Positions 9,909 to 19,068 of a stretch of 64,000 nt of DNA are shown piece by piece (within the stretch, counting starts at the first letter, position 1; every line of letters begins with the position of its first letter). Origin of the DNA: Rossellomorea aquimaris (GTDB lineage Bacteria; Bacillota; Bacilli; Bacillales; Bacillaceae_B); NCBI RefSeq assembly GCF_003315075.1, contig NZ_QNRJ01000008.1, forward strand, positions 98,101 to 162,100, given 5' to 3'. The notes below the pieces were generated by a model. That model ran no database searches, was not told the DNA's origin, and was given only the letters and a program-made list of their open reading frames with translations. Both the position numbers and the translations under genes were made by a program.

Positions 9909-9929
9909 CTTAAGGCTGGGAAGTATACG

Positions 9930-10823
9930 ATGAAATTTTATACATTGAAATGGGTTATCCCTTCTTCCTATGACGGGAAACTGATGAGGGAGTTTCTAAT
10001 CGATCAGCAGATCTCAAAGCGTACACTGACTGCTGTGAAGTTTGATGGAGGGACTATAACGGTTAATGGAAACGAAGAAAATGTCCGATATCGCCTTACA
10101 GAAGGGGATATTCTTGAGATGAGGTTTCCTGCAGAAAAAGGGAGTGAGTCGTTAGTTGCTGAAGAGATTCCATTGTCCATCATATATGAGGATGGGGATG
10201 TTCTCGTAGTGGATAAGCCATGGGGGATGAAATCCATTCCGACTAAGAATGAACCGACAGGAAGTCTCGCCAATGCCATAGCCGGTTATTATGAGAGGGT
10301 AGGTATTGGTTCGACGGTTCATATCGTTACTCGATTAGATAAGGATACATCGGGGCTTGTTCTAATAGCCAAACACCGCCACGTTCATCATTTATTCAGC
10401 CTTCAGCAGAAGGGGCGGGAAATTATGAGAACGTATGAAGCATTTGCAGAAGGTGGGTTGGACCCGGACATTGGTACGATCGAAGAGCCTATCGGCCGGA
10501 AACCGGATAGTATCATTGAAAGAGAAGTGCGGCAGGATGGCCGGTATGCACTGACACACTATCGAGTGAAAAAGCGGTACCAGGATTTCGCTCATATTGA
10601 ATTGAGATTGGAAACAGGGAGAACCCACCAAATCAGGGTTCACATGTCATTTATCGGACACCCACTTGCAGGGGATGATTTGTATGGAGGCAGTGTGACG
10701 TTGATAGGAAGGCAGGCACTTCATTGTAAGAATCTGTCTTTTTTTCATCCTGTTAAGAAAGAATGGGTGCATTTGGAGGCTGTGATGCCTCGGGATATGA
10801 GGATTATACTTGAAAGACAATGA
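9930..10823 (+). CDS. rluD: RluA-family pseudouridine synthase (YjbO)
   Basis: Converts specific uridines in rRNA to pseudouridine. The catalytic aspartate lies in the motif RLDKDTSGL near residue 136, followed by the RTHQIRVH element near residue 231. An S4-like RNA-binding segment (MREFLIDQQISKRTL) is N-terminal. 297 aa fits the family. It starts 21 nt after nadF and ends at a terminator. Which uridines are changed cannot be told from sequence, so the symbol is by analogy. Confidence 0.9.
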   Translation: MKFYTLKWVIPSSYDGKLMREFLIDQQISKRTLTAVKFDGGTITVNGNEENVRYRLTEGDILEMRFPAEKGSESLVAEEIPLSIIYEDGDVLVVDKPWGMKSIPTKNEPTGSLANAIAGYYERVGIGSTVHIVTRLDKDTSGLVLIAKHRHVHHLFSLQQKGREIMRTYEAFAEGGLDPDIGTIEEPIGRKPDSIIEREVRQDGRYALTHYRVKKRYQDFAHIELRLETGRTHQIRVHMSFIGHPLAGDDLYGGSVTLIGRQALHCKNLSFFHPVKKEWVHLEAVMPRDMRIILERQ

Positions 10824-10869
10824 AAAAAAGAGATTCTTTTCGGTTGAACTGAAAAGAATCTCTTTTTTT
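10823..10869. terminator. Bidirectional terminator between rluD and prpE
   Basis: A 17-bp inverted repeat around AAAAAGAGATTCTTTTC has T tracts on both strands between convergent genes. Confidence 0.88.
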
Positions 10870-10899
10870 GTCTGGAGGGAGAATTAGCACAACCGCACA

Positions 10900-11637
10900 T
10901 CATTCAAACTCCCGAAACTTATCTTCCACAAAGGGCATGCCAGACCCCACACTAACCACTTCGATCTCAGGGTATCTGAATGCGGTCAGCTTCCCGCCAA
11001 ACACAGCTCCTGTATCAATATTGCAAGTCTTATTAACGATTCGGGCCTCTTTTACCGGGGTGTGGCCATAAATGATCCAAGCGTCACCCTTATAATCCGA
11101 AGCCCAATCTTTTCTGACCGGCGTACCGTCTTCATTCTTCTCACCTGTGATGTCACCGTACAGAACAAATGTTTTCACCCGATTACTCTGCTTTCCAATC
11201 AGCTCTTCTTTTATACCGGCATGGGCAATGATCAGCTTTCCGTCATCCAACACGTGATATAAAGGGGACTGTTCATACAAGGAGAGAAACATATCCCGGT
11301 AACGGTCTCTTTCACTCCGGGGAAGGGCACTCAGTTCCGCTACTGTCGTTTCCAGCCCGTGCAGGATTTTCACATTATTCCCCAGAAAGTAGCGATAGAG
11401 TTTATTACAATGGTTTCCAGGTACATAGTAAAGAGATCCCTTTTCAAACAGATGAAAGACCGTTGTAATGGTCTGAAGCGAGTGGTGACCACGGTCAGTT
11501 AAATCCCCTACAAAGCCGAGCAGCCTTCCATGTGGATGAACGGGGAGACCGGATGTCCAATCGTAGCCTAACTTGTTGGTTAATTCTTTGAACTCTTTAT
11601 AACAGCCATGAATGTCTCCGATTATATCTATTTTCAT
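10900..11637 (-). CDS. prpE: Bis(5'-nucleosyl)-tetraphosphatase PrpE
   Basis: Metallophosphoesterase of the PPP/calcineurin-like family that splits Ap4A-type dinucleotides symmetrically. Motifs are GDIHGCYKE at residue 6, [10 protein letters not shown] near 43, PGNHCNKL near 72 and YGHTPV near 190. 245 aa matches B. subtilis PrpE. I start at [11 protein letters not shown] (11637); the eight residues before it are not conserved. In B. subtilis prpE follows yjbO on the same strand, whereas here it is inverted and convergent with it. Confidence 0.93.
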   Translation of the reverse strand: MKIDIIGDIHGCYKEFKELTNKLGYDWTSGLPVHPHGRLLGFVGDLTDRGHHSLQTITTVFHLFEKGSLYYVPGNHCNKLYRYFLGNNVKILHGLETTVAELSALPRSERDRYRDMFLSLYEQSPLYHVLDDGKLIIAHAGIKEELIGKQSNRVKTFVLYGDITGEKNEDGTPVRKDWASDYKGDAWIIYGHTPVKEARIVNKTCNIDTGAVFGGKLTAFRYPEIEVVSVGSGMPFVEDKFREFE

Positions 11638-11865
11638 AGGATACCTACTTTCCTGTGGCATTTTTCTTTTCTTTTGGCTTATTTTATGCCATATTAATGA
11701 TTCAGTCTTTCATATCGAAGGGATGTTTATTCATATTTTAATACACCTTCCGTACATAACCCAAACCATATTAAAGATGGTTATCATTTCATAAGAGACA
11801 TTCGTCTTAAGATTTGCTAGTATTATTACGACTATATACAATTCAAGATAAGAAGGAGGGTGTAT

Positions 11866-13266
11866 ATGATGTCTGAAGTAACCCAGGATCAAGCAAAAGA
11901 AAGAGATAAACAAGAAAAAGAAATGTATGATGAAGACCTTCTCATTAGAGCCCTTCAAGAAGAAGATCTGGATTTATTCCGCTCAGAATTCGTCCATTTA
12001 CACTCTTATGACCAAGCAAAGTTTTTTTCGAAAATAGATGAAGCCCTGCGAAGCCGCCTGTATCATTATCTGTCTCCGGAAGAGATGGCTGAGCTTTTTG
12101 AAAGTCTGGATATAGATGAAGAGGATTATCAGGATATATTGGCGGAGATGAATCCTACATACGCCGCTGAAATGCTATCGAATATGTATGCCGATGACGC
12201 GGTGGATGTCTTAAATGAGCTGGATAAGGACCAGGTAGTTAGTTATTTAACGATCATGGATGATGAATCAGCTAAAGAAATTAAAGAGTTACTTCATTAT
12301 GAAGAGTATACAGCCGGTAGTATCATGACTACTGAGTTTGTCGCCATATCAAAGAATCAGACCGTTCGATCAGCCATGTATATATTAAAGAATGAGGCCC
12401 CTAATGCTGAAACGATTTACTACATTTATGTAGTGGATGATGATAAAAAGCTCGTCGGGGTTATCTCCCTAAGGGATCTCATCATCAGCCATGATGATGT
12501 GATGATAGGCGAAATCATGAGTGATCGCGTCATGGCTGTAGGCGTCAGCGAAGATCAGGAGGCAGTCGCGAGACAAATGAAAGATTATGACTTCCTTGCT
12601 TTGCCTGTTGTTGATTTCCAGTATCACTTACTGGGGATCATTACCGTAGATGACATTATGGACGTTATGGAAGAAGAAGCATCTGATGACTATTCAAAGT
12701 TAGCTGGTATCGCCGATTTGGATTCCATCGACCGAAGTCCATTTAATGCTGCCAAGAAGCGTCTTCCATGGCTGATTGCATTACTTTTTCTAGGAATGTT
12801 CACCGCAAGCCTTATCGGGAGATTTGAAGCCACGTTAGATAAAGTAGCGATTCTTGCCGTATTTATACCCTTGATCGCAGGAATGGCAGGTAATACGGGA
12901 ACCCAGGCCCTTGCTGTTGCTGTTAGAGGGATTGCGACCGGTGACCTGGAAAAGGAAAACAAGATGTCCCTTGTAATACGTGAAGCGGGAACCGGACTTA
13001 TAACTGGTACTACATGCGGGGTAGTGGTAAGCATCGTGGTCTATGTATGGAAAGGTGAATTCTTCCTGGGGGTTCTCGTTGGGATCTCCGTGTTGGTCTC
13101 ATTATTTGTTGCAACGCTCGCTGGTACATTAGTACCGCTACTTATGCACAAACTAAAAGTGGATCCAGCTGTCGCTTCAGGTCCTTTTATTACGACGATA
13201 AATGATATTATCAGTATTTTAATTTATTTTGGTTTAGCGACATTGTTTATGAATTATTTGATATAG
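11866..13266 (+). CDS. mgtE: Magnesium channel/transporter MgtE
   Basis: Mg2+ channel with an acidic N-domain (about residues 20-130, many DE residues), two CBS domains (about 140-260; MTTEFVAIS, VGVISLRDLI, LGIITVDDIMD) and five C-terminal membrane segments from about residue 295. The P-A-M-x-G-N-type pore element is seen as GMAGNTGTQALAVAVRG. GGAGGG at 11853-11860 fits ATG 11866 or 11869. No M-box riboswitch was recognised upstream. It is followed closely by the antiporter gene. Confidence 0.95.
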   Translation: MMSEVTQDQAKERDKQEKEMYDEDLLIRALQEEDLDLFRSEFVHLHSYDQAKFFSKIDEALRSRLYHYLSPEEMAELFESLDIDEEDYQDILAEMNPTYAAEMLSNMYADDAVDVLNELDKDQVVSYLTIMDDESAKEIKELLHYEEYTAGSIMTTEFVAISKNQTVRSAMYILKNEAPNAETIYYIYVVDDDKKLVGVISLRDLIISHDDVMIGEIMSDRVMAVGVSEDQEAVARQMKDYDFLALPVVDFQYHLLGIITVDDIMDVMEEEASDDYSKLAGIADLDSIDRSPFNAAKKRLPWLIALLFLGMFTASLIGRFEATLDKVAILAVFIPLIAGMAGNTGTQALAVAVRGIATGDLEKENKMSLVIREAGTGLITGTTCGVVVSIVVYVWKGEFFLGVLVGISVLVSLFVATLAGTLVPLLMHKLKVDPAVASGPFITTINDIISILIYFGLATLFMNYLI

Positions 13267-13291
13267 AGAGAAGAGAGAGGGGGAGGTATAG

Positions 13292-15154
13292 ATGGAACAG
13301 CATGCGTCCGTTACATCATTAGTTATTGTCATTCTTGTAGCTTTTTTAACTCCCATATTGCTGCATAAATTCAAACTCAATTTTATCCCTGTTGTCATCG
13401 CAGAAATCATTATGGGGTTAATAATAGGTAAGAGCGGATTTGACATCGTTCACCAGGACATGTGGTTGGAAACACTGTCTACACTCGGATTTATCTTCCT
13501 TATGTTCTTAAGCGGACTGGAAATTGATTTCACTGCTTTTTCAGGAGGAAAGAAGAAAAAAGAACGGTTGCCGAATGGAAAGGAAGAACCGAACCGTCTC
13601 CAGGTAGCGACTATTATTTTTATCGGAATATTTTTTGTTTCACTTGGCCTGTCTTATCTGTTCGTCTTATTCGGGCTCATTGATAATGCATTCTTAATGA
13701 CCCTTATCATCTCCACTATTTCACTTGGGGTTGTGGTTCCTACGCTTAAGGAAGCACATATCATGAAAAGCGCCATCGGGCAAATCATTCTGCTTGTGGC
13801 GGTTATTGCAGACCTTGTGACGATGATTTTACTGGCCGTATTCGTGTCACTTTACGGTGAAGGTGATGGAAATATGTGGCTTCTCCTGATCCTGTTCGGT
13901 GTTGGGGTGCTCTTATATTTCCTGGCAAAGAGATTGAAGAACAATTCCTTCATCAAGAGCTTGTCGACAGGTACGGTTCAAATCGGCACACGAGCGGTCT
14001 TTACATTGATCATCCTCCTTGTGGCTGTATCTGAAACCGTTGGGGCTGAAAACATCCTAGGCGCATTCCTTGCCGGTGTACTCGTATCATTGTTGGCACC
14101 TAATCAGGAAATGGTTCATAAGCTTGATTCCTTTGGTTATGGATTCTTAATTCCCATTTTCTTCGTGATGGTAGGGGTTGAATTGGATCTTGGGTCACTG
14201 CTCAGTGATAAAAAGATGCTTCTGTTGATTCCATTACTTCTGCTTGCTTTCCTGGTTTCGAAAATTATCCCGGTTTACTTATTAAAGTATTGGTATGATA
14301 CGAAAACAACGATTGCATCAGCATTTTTACTAACATCAACGTTATCACTTGTCATTGCAGCTGCGAAAATCGCTGAGAGAATGGAAATCATCACAGCACA
14401 GATGAGTGGGACGCTCATATTAGTAGCCGTGATCACGTGTATCATTACGCCAATATTCTTCAAAAAGCTCTTCCCGAGGGAAAGCGCAAAGGAGAAAAAG
14501 CTCAAGATTACATTCCTGGGAGCGAATCAACTTACGATGCCGGTTTCAAGGGAACTTCATTCCTCCCTTTATGAACCTGTCTTGTATCATACAAAACAAG
14601 ATAAGTCTGATCGTAATATTGCCGATTCTTTGTTTACCATCAATGAAATTGATAATTACGAGTTAGACACGCTCGAAGGGAACAACATCTTTGATTCGGA
14701 CATCATTGTGATCTCAACCGGTGATGAAGAAATCAATGCAACACTTGCCGTTACCGCTAAAGAATATGGCGTGAATCGTGTCATTGTAAGGGTGGAAAGT
14801 CCGGACTTACATGAGACACTCCGAGAACAGGACATTGAAGTATATTCTGTATTCCTGTCAACGAAAGCCTTACTGCGTGCGCTCATTGAGTCACCATCTG
14901 TCATGAATATCCTTACGAACCAAGAGACATCGCTTTATGAGATTCGCATGCTGAACAGTCAATTTGAAGGTATGACCCTTCGGAAGTTTCCGTTTACAGG
15001 AGATGTTATCTTTGTTCGGATCTTTAGGGGAAAAGATTCCATTGTTCCACACGGAGATACAGAACTCCACATGAACGACCGCTTGATCGTCACCGGTTCA
15101 AAAGAATATGTAGATGAACTAAAACGCGAGCTTGAATTCTGTGAGTATTGCTAA
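13292..15154 (+). CDS. yjbQ: CPA2 cation/proton antiporter with TrkA domains (YjbQ-like)
   Basis: Monovalent cation:proton antiporter. Residues 1-395 hold about 12 hydrophobic segments; residues 410-525 form a TrkA-N (RCK) nucleotide-binding domain (ITFLGANQLTMPVSREL) and the last 80 residues a TrkA-C domain. 620 aa is close to B. subtilis YjbQ. It starts 25 nt after mgtE with GGGGAGG, so the two ion transporters are probably co-transcribed. K+ as the ion is inferred from the family. Confidence 0.9.
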   Translation: MEQHASVTSLVIVILVAFLTPILLHKFKLNFIPVVIAEIIMGLIIGKSGFDIVHQDMWLETLSTLGFIFLMFLSGLEIDFTAFSGGKKKKERLPNGKEEPNRLQVATIIFIGIFFVSLGLSYLFVLFGLIDNAFLMTLIISTISLGVVVPTLKEAHIMKSAIGQIILLVAVIADLVTMILLAVFVSLYGEGDGNMWLLLILFGVGVLLYFLAKRLKNNSFIKSLSTGTVQIGTRAVFTLIILLVAVSETVGAENILGAFLAGVLVSLLAPNQEMVHKLDSFGYGFLIPIFFVMVGVELDLGSLLSDKKMLLLIPLLLLAFLVSKIIPVYLLKYWYDTKTTIASAFLLTSTLSLVIAAAKIAERMEIITAQMSGTLILVAVITCIITPIFFKKLFPRESAKEKKLKITFLGANQLTMPVSRELHSSLYEPVLYHTKQDKSDRNIADSLFTINEIDNYELDTLEGNNIFDSDIIVISTGDEEINATLAVTAKEYGVNRVIVRVESPDLHETLREQDIEVYSVFLSTKALLRALIESPSVMNILTNQETSLYEIRMLNSQFEGMTLRKFPFTGDVIFVRIFRGKDSIVPHGDTELHMNDRLIVTGSKEYVDELKRELEFCEYC

Positions 15155-15163
15155 GAAATAATC

Positions 15164-15200
15164 AACTTCCCGAGAAACTTTCTTGGGAAGTTTTATTTTT
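15164..15200 (+). terminator. Terminator after the mgtE-yjbQ pair
   Basis: AACTTCCCGAGAAA pairs with TTTCTTGGGAAGTT and is followed by TTTATTTTTT. Confidence 0.85.
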
Positions 15201-15260
15201 TAGAGGAGTTTACGCTCTTATCACTAATATCTAATAAGAAAGAGATACTAAAGGGGGGGC

Positions 15261-15755
15261 ATGAAAATGTGGGAAACAAAGGTAATGGAAATTAGAGATA
15301 AGGTGAAAGGAAGCTTCAGGGATGTACCTGTTGATAAGCTGAATGAAAAGCCTTCGCCAGAGGAATGGAGCATAGCTCAAATTGTTCTCCACCTGGCTGG
15401 AGCTGAAAAGAGATTTTTAACATTGGCACTCGAGTCAGCAGCGGAGAATCAATCAGGAACATGTGAAAATAGAGCTGATTTATCCGTGTTTGATGATCCA
15501 TCCAAGAAATTGAAGGCACCAATCGAACCAACTTCTGAGTTTCAAAAAAAGGAAGATTTAATTCTAGCCTTAAATGAATCCCGGTCATACACTTCACTCT
15601 TCCTGGAATTATACACGCAAGAAGCTTTGAAAAATCGATCCATGAACCATCATCGATTTGGAGATATGCCCATTTGGCAAGTGTTAGAGCTTCTCGGTAA
15701 ACATGAACAAAGGCATTTAGTTCAAATCGAAGAAGTTAAAAGGCGAATCCTGTAG
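15261..15755 (+). CDS. DinB-like four-helix protein
   Basis: 164-residue member of the DinB/YfiT-like superfamily of metal-binding four-helix bundles, some of which act in thiol transfer or damage responses. Candidate metal ligands are the histidines in IVLHLAGAEKR (near residue 44), MNHHRFGDMP (near 130) and GKHEQRHLVQ (near 150), matching the usual three-histidine spacing. GGGGGG precedes the ATG. No partner gene gives a clue to the reaction. Confidence 0.8.
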   Translation: MKMWETKVMEIRDKVKGSFRDVPVDKLNEKPSPEEWSIAQIVLHLAGAEKRFLTLALESAAENQSGTCENRADLSVFDDPSKKLKAPIEPTSEFQKKEDLILALNESRSYTSLFLELYTQEALKNRSMNHHRFGDMPIWQVLELLGKHEQRHLVQIEEVKRRIL

Positions 15756-15836
15756 GAATTCTTCTTTTCTTTTATGGTGTATTACTGTAGAATTAGTATC
15801 AGGTACTAATAACATGTATAAAATAGGAGGATTACA

Positions 15837-16613
15837 ATGACTCTTTCATTAAAAGGTAAAACATATGTCGTTATGGGAGTTGCGAATAAACGCAGTATAG
15901 CGTGGGGAATTGCCCGTTCCCTACATCAATCAGGTGCACGATTAATCTTTACATATGCAGGCGAGCGTTTTGAAAAAGGGGTTAGAGATCTTGCCGGGAC
16001 TTTGGAAGGTGGAGAAGATTCATTAGTGCTGCCTTGTGATGTAACAAGTGATGAAGACATCGAAAAATGCTTTGCAACGATTAAGGAAGAAGTCGGAGTG
16101 ATTCACGGACTTGCCCACTGTATCGCTTTTGCCAATAAAGAAGAGCTTGCTGGTGATTACATGAACACGACAAGAGACGGGTTCCTACTGGCTCACAATA
16201 TCAGCTCATACTCCTTGACAGCAGTCGCTAAAGTAGCGAAGGATCTTATGACTGAAGGTGGAAGTATCGTTTCCATGACCTACCTTGGTGGTGAGAGGGT
16301 CATGCAAAACTACAACGTAATGGGTGTGGCAAAAGCATCTCTTGAAGCGAGTGTGAAGTATCTTGCCAGCGATCTTGGAAAGCACGGCATTCGTGTGAAC
16401 GCGATCTCTGCAGGACCGATCCGCACCCTGTCTGCTAAAGGTGTAGGTGACTTCAACAGCATACTGAAAGAAATCGAAGAGCGTGCTCCGCTCCGCCGCA
16501 ATACAACACAAGAAGAAGTCGGTGATACGGCTGTATTCCTTTTTAGTGATTATTCAAGAGGGATTACAGGTGAGAACCTGCATGTAGACTCCGGTTATCA
16601 TGTATTAGGTTAA
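15837..16613 (+). CDS. fabI: Enoyl-[acyl-carrier-protein] reductase FabI
   Basis: Last reductive step of fatty acid elongation (type II synthase), NAD(P)H dependent. The cofactor site GVANKRSIAWGIA is at residue 14 and the catalytic Tyr/Lys pair is in YNVMGVAKAS (Y-x6-K, residues about 157-164). ISAGPIRTL follows. 258 aa is typical. AGGAGG precedes the ATG. The gene lies before cotO, as in B. subtilis fabI(yjbW)-cotO(yjbX). Confidence 0.96.
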   Translation: MTLSLKGKTYVVMGVANKRSIAWGIARSLHQSGARLIFTYAGERFEKGVRDLAGTLEGGEDSLVLPCDVTSDEDIEKCFATIKEEVGVIHGLAHCIAFANKEELAGDYMNTTRDGFLLAHNISSYSLTAVAKVAKDLMTEGGSIVSMTYLGGERVMQNYNVMGVAKASLEASVKYLASDLGKHGIRVNAISAGPIRTLSAKGVGDFNSILKEIEERAPLRRNTTQEEVGDTAVFLFSDYSRGITGENLHVDSGYHVLG

Positions 16614-16627
16614 AATATAGACATACG

Positions 16628-16662
16628 GAACCCTGGCTGCATACTGCAGCCGGGGTTCTTTT
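16628..16662 (+). terminator. Terminator of fabI
   Basis: GAACCCTGGCTGCA pairs with TGCAGCCGGGGTTC and is followed by TTTTGTT. Confidence 0.85.
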
Positions 16663-16754
16663 GTTATGTAGAGATAGTATTTATCTATAGCTAATATGAA
16701 ACTCATAGGCGGTTCCTGCATACATATAAATGTAGAATGTAAGGAGGGATAGGA

Positions 16755-17312
16755 TTGAATAGACAGAAAAAGCCACTATTATATATACATCAACCCAGAT
16801 TGAATGATGTGAAAAGCAGTATGCAGGAAGTCTATAGAGGGTCGTCAAGTATTGTTCAACCTAAAAAAGAAGAAAGAAACACCGGGCCAATCGAAATGAA
16901 AAGGAAAAGTGCTGAGTTATTTGAAGCTGCTCCATTAGGGAGGTTAAAGCAGCCTGAGTATCATACGATTGTAAAAAGAGAAACTCAAGAGGTTCGGCCC
17001 ATTATAAAAGAGACTCCTAATAGTGAAGAACCAAATCAAGGTGAAGTAGGGCGGGAACACTCACATGACGGTTACTTTAAACCACTCACTCCATTTAAAG
17101 ACCTTGATCTGGATGGGAAAATTGAGTATATGCAGCAGAGTATTATGGGAAGAGCCCCGTTCCCATGTGCGTTTCAAACAGAAGAAGGGGTGTATCGTGG
17201 TGTATTAACCAATGCAGATGGCGCATCCATTGATATCAAAACGTTTCAAGGTGAAGAAATCACTTTGAAAAGAAATTCTATAAAGGCGATCAAAATCATT
17301 GGATTGAAATAA
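16755..17312 (+). CDS. cotO: Spore coat protein CotO
   Basis: Morphogenetic spore coat protein of the outer coat. The start is TTG at 16755, supported by AAGGAGGG a few bases before it. The protein is 185 aa, hydrophilic, with a conserved-looking N-terminus (KPLLYIHQP) and a compact C-terminal domain from about residue 110 (GRAPFPCAFQTEEGVYRGVL, then IKAIKIIG). The fabI-cotO-cotZ order matches B. subtilis, which is the main support. Confidence 0.85.
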   Translation: MNRQKKPLLYIHQPRLNDVKSSMQEVYRGSSSIVQPKKEERNTGPIEMKRKSAELFEAAPLGRLKQPEYHTIVKRETQEVRPIIKETPNSEEPNQGEVGREHSHDGYFKPLTPFKDLDLDGKIEYMQQSIMGRAPFPCAFQTEEGVYRGVLTNADGASIDIKTFQGEEITLKRNSIKAIKIIGLK

Positions 17313-17346
17313 AAGAAGCCAGCCGGAAATTCCGACTGGCTTTTTA
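17311..17346. terminator. Bidirectional terminator between cotO and cotZ
   Basis: GCCAG and CTGGC flank CGGAAATTCCG, with T tracts on both strands. Confidence 0.85.
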
Positions 17347-17358
17347 ATCTCGTGCTGA

Positions 17359-17844
17359 TTAGTCACAAACTCCTTCTACTCTTACATCATCGATACATTG
17401 AATAGCGCAGAAGCAATCCAGATCAACTGTGATACAATCTCCAGTCAATTCGTAAACGAAGTTATTGTTTAATCCCATTAATTCGTCTTCTGATTCTACA
17501 TCTTCACCTGTAACATGAACTTTCTTCAATACTTGAAGTGTGGCACAGCAGTCGTCAAATACATTCTTCACACGGAAGTAAGGTGTTTTCCAGCAATAAT
17601 GTTTAGGGTGAACCTTGAATAGGTCTCCTTTTTTATTATAAAGTTTGAAAACACGAGTATTTGGTGCATTACCAACTGGACTTACCAAAGATCCTAATGG
17701 CTCAAGAAAACAATCATTTTTACAATCAAAACAGTCTTGATCTGCTGCATCTTGAACATCTTTAATAGCGCGAACAGCAAGGCATACACAACCGCGGTCT
17801 CTTGCACCTGCAATGTCATCTCTTCTGTGATTACCGCAACCCAT
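17359..17844 (-). CDS. cotZ: Cysteine-rich spore coat protein CotZ/CotY
   Basis: Crust/outer coat protein that self-assembles into disulfide-linked sheets. It is 161 aa with many cysteines in pairs and clusters (GCGNH at the start, CVCLAV, DCFDCKNDCF, DDCCATL, DCFCAIQC), typical of the CotY/CotZ family. AAGGAGGAAA precedes the ATG. B. subtilis has a five-gene cotVWXYZ cluster here; this window has a single CotY/Z gene. A sigma-K-like promoter lies upstream. Confidence 0.93.
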   Translation of the reverse strand: MGCGNHRRDDIAGARDRGCVCLAVRAIKDVQDAADQDCFDCKNDCFLEPLGSLVSPVGNAPNTRVFKLYNKKGDLFKVHPKHYCWKTPYFRVKNVFDDCCATLQVLKKVHVTGEDVESEDELMGLNNNFVYELTGDCITVDLDCFCAIQCIDDVRVEGVCD

Positions 17845-17880
17845 AAGAATTTCCTCCTTAAATAATTTTCACTACACTAA

Positions 17881-17908
17881 TAACATATTGTAGAAGAGGA
17901 AATTGGGT
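17881..17908 (-). promoter_or_regulatory. Candidate sigma-K promoter of cotZ
   Basis: On the minus strand AC, 17 nt, then AATATGTTA. The sigma-K consensus is AC-N16/17-CATANNNTA, so only the first -10 base differs. Late mother-cell expression would suit a coat gene. Inferred from pattern only. Confidence 0.55.
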
Positions 17909-17970
17909 AACGGACAAATGCCCCTTTTAACTAAATTGGGCGGGATATAGTTTATATAAGGAGTGGGAAT

Positions 17971-18321
17971 ATGGAGATACTTGACATCATTATATTGGGT
18001 ATTGCTGTGTTTAGAATGACTCACCTCATCGTATTTGATAAAATAACGGAATTCTTAAGGTCTCCTTTTTTTGATGAAGTACCTGAAATGTCAGAAGATG
18101 GGGTGGAAGAAATCTTCCTTGTACCCAAAAAAGGTGGAATAAAAGGGTTTATAGGTGAACTATTATCATGTTATTGGTGTACAGGTATGTGGGTTGCTGT
18201 ATTCCTTTATGGAGGGAATGTTTTTTTTCCTCAATTTTTCATCCCGATCATCACAGTATTGGCAGTTGCTGGTGTTGCTTCCATATTAGAGGCGGCTGTC
18301 CAAAGTTGGTTAAGAGAGTAG
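17971..18321 (+). CDS. yjcA: DUF1360 membrane protein YjcA
   Basis: 116-residue protein of the DUF1360 family, known from Bacillus sporulation. It has a hydrophobic N-terminus, the SCYWCTGMWVAV motif near residue 67 with two cysteines, and a C-terminal membrane segment (about 82-108). AAGGAGTGGG precedes the ATG. In B. subtilis yjcA lies next to the cot cluster as here. Biochemical role unknown. Confidence 0.85.
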   Translation: MEILDIIILGIAVFRMTHLIVFDKITEFLRSPFFDEVPEMSEDGVEEIFLVPKKGGIKGFIGELLSCYWCTGMWVAVFLYGGNVFFPQFFIPIITVLAVAGVASILEAAVQSWLRE

Positions 18322-18342
18322 TTTATTAGGTAATTAGTGGAA

Positions 18343-18370
18343 ACAAGCTTACGCTATCGCACATATAATG
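18343..18370 (+). promoter_or_regulatory. Candidate sigma-K promoter of a 30-residue gene
   Basis: AC at 18343-18344, 17 nt, then CATATAATG, one base away from CATANNNTA. It stands 36 nt before the small cysteine-containing gene. Confidence 0.45.
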
Positions 18371-18405
18371 GTCGTGAGGGTCATCGTAAAAGGAGGGCGA
18401 TCATT

Positions 18406-18498
18406 ATGAAGAATACTTCTACAAATAGCAAGAAACCAATAAATTCCCCCATTAAGAAAAAAGGGTGCGGTTGTGGATCAAAAGTGAAGAAAAGTTAG
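18406..18498 (+). CDS. 30-residue basic Cys-Gly-Cys-Gly peptide, sporulation-linked
   Basis: Short gene of 30 codons preceded by AAAGGAGGGCG. The product is Lys-, Asn- and Ser-rich and ends with a KKKGCGCGSKVKKS tail. A terminator follows directly and a sigma-K-like promoter precedes it, so it has all parts of a real gene. Position among coat genes suggests a small spore protein cross-linked through its cysteines, but I do not recognise the family. Confidence 0.65.
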   Translation: MKNTSTNSKKPINSPIKKKGCGCGSKVKKS

Positions 18499-18530
18499 GC
18501 TGCTCAAAATGGGCAGTCTTTTTTTTTTCA
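18497..18530 (+). terminator. Terminator after the 30-residue gene
   Basis: GGCTGCTC and GGGCAGTC form a stem with some G-U pairs, followed by more than ten T residues. Confidence 0.75.
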
Positions 18531-18588
18531 TAAAATCTCACTTTAAGAAAAAAATAAAACATGAGTACAAATAAAAGAGGGATATGTC

Positions 18589-19056
18589 ATGAACAAAAAA
18601 CGAATCATCGTTCCACTTACGATACTTGTCTTAATAGGCTGCGCCAATAAGGAAGATGGAAACGACAGCAAGATTGCGCTTATGAAGAAAACCGATCCGC
18701 CTCCCATTGAGCTAGTGGACAATCCTGAAACAGACAGCTATGGACATGCCATTAAGAGGGAAATTTCGAAAATGGAAGAGCTATATGACGTAGCGGTCAT
18801 TCAAGGAAAAGAAGAAACGCTCGTGGTATATAAAGTGAAGCACCTGCAAAGATTTCATATGAAGAAGATCGAAAAAGAGATGGATCATTATTTAGAAGAT
18901 AAATATCCGGATGAAGACTTTATATTGTCCAGTGATTACAAGATATTTCTAGAAACCATCCGTTTAAAGGAAAAGCTTAAGAAAGGTTCGATTTCAAAGA
19001 AAGATGCGGAAGAGAAGTTCCAGGATATTGTGAAGCTTCAAAAGGAAAAGACGTAG
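18589..19056 (+). CDS. Sporulation lipoprotein, YhcN/YlaJ family
   Basis: 155-residue predicted lipoprotein with a signal ending in LVLIGCANK (lipobox cysteine near residue 18). The mature part is charged and alpha-helical, with the YhcN/YlaJ-type segment DVAVIQGKEETLVVYKVKHL near residue 67. Its stop codon overlaps the ribosome-binding site of spoVAC, so it opens the spoVA-type operon. Members are spore inner-membrane or forespore lipoproteins. The role in germination or heat resistance is inferred from context. Confidence 0.85.
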   Translation: MNKKRIIVPLTILVLIGCANKEDGNDSKIALMKKTDPPPIELVDNPETDSYGHAIKREISKMEELYDVAVIQGKEETLVVYKVKHLQRFHMKKIEKEMDHYLEDKYPDEDFILSSDYKIFLETIRLKEKLKKGSISKKDAEEKFQDIVKLQKEKT

Positions 19057-19068
19057 GAGGAATGTTTT

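Noticed and set aside
11662..11865. M-box magnesium riboswitch before mgtE
   Set aside because: The leader is only about 200 bp, and none of the conserved M-box blocks could be recognised.
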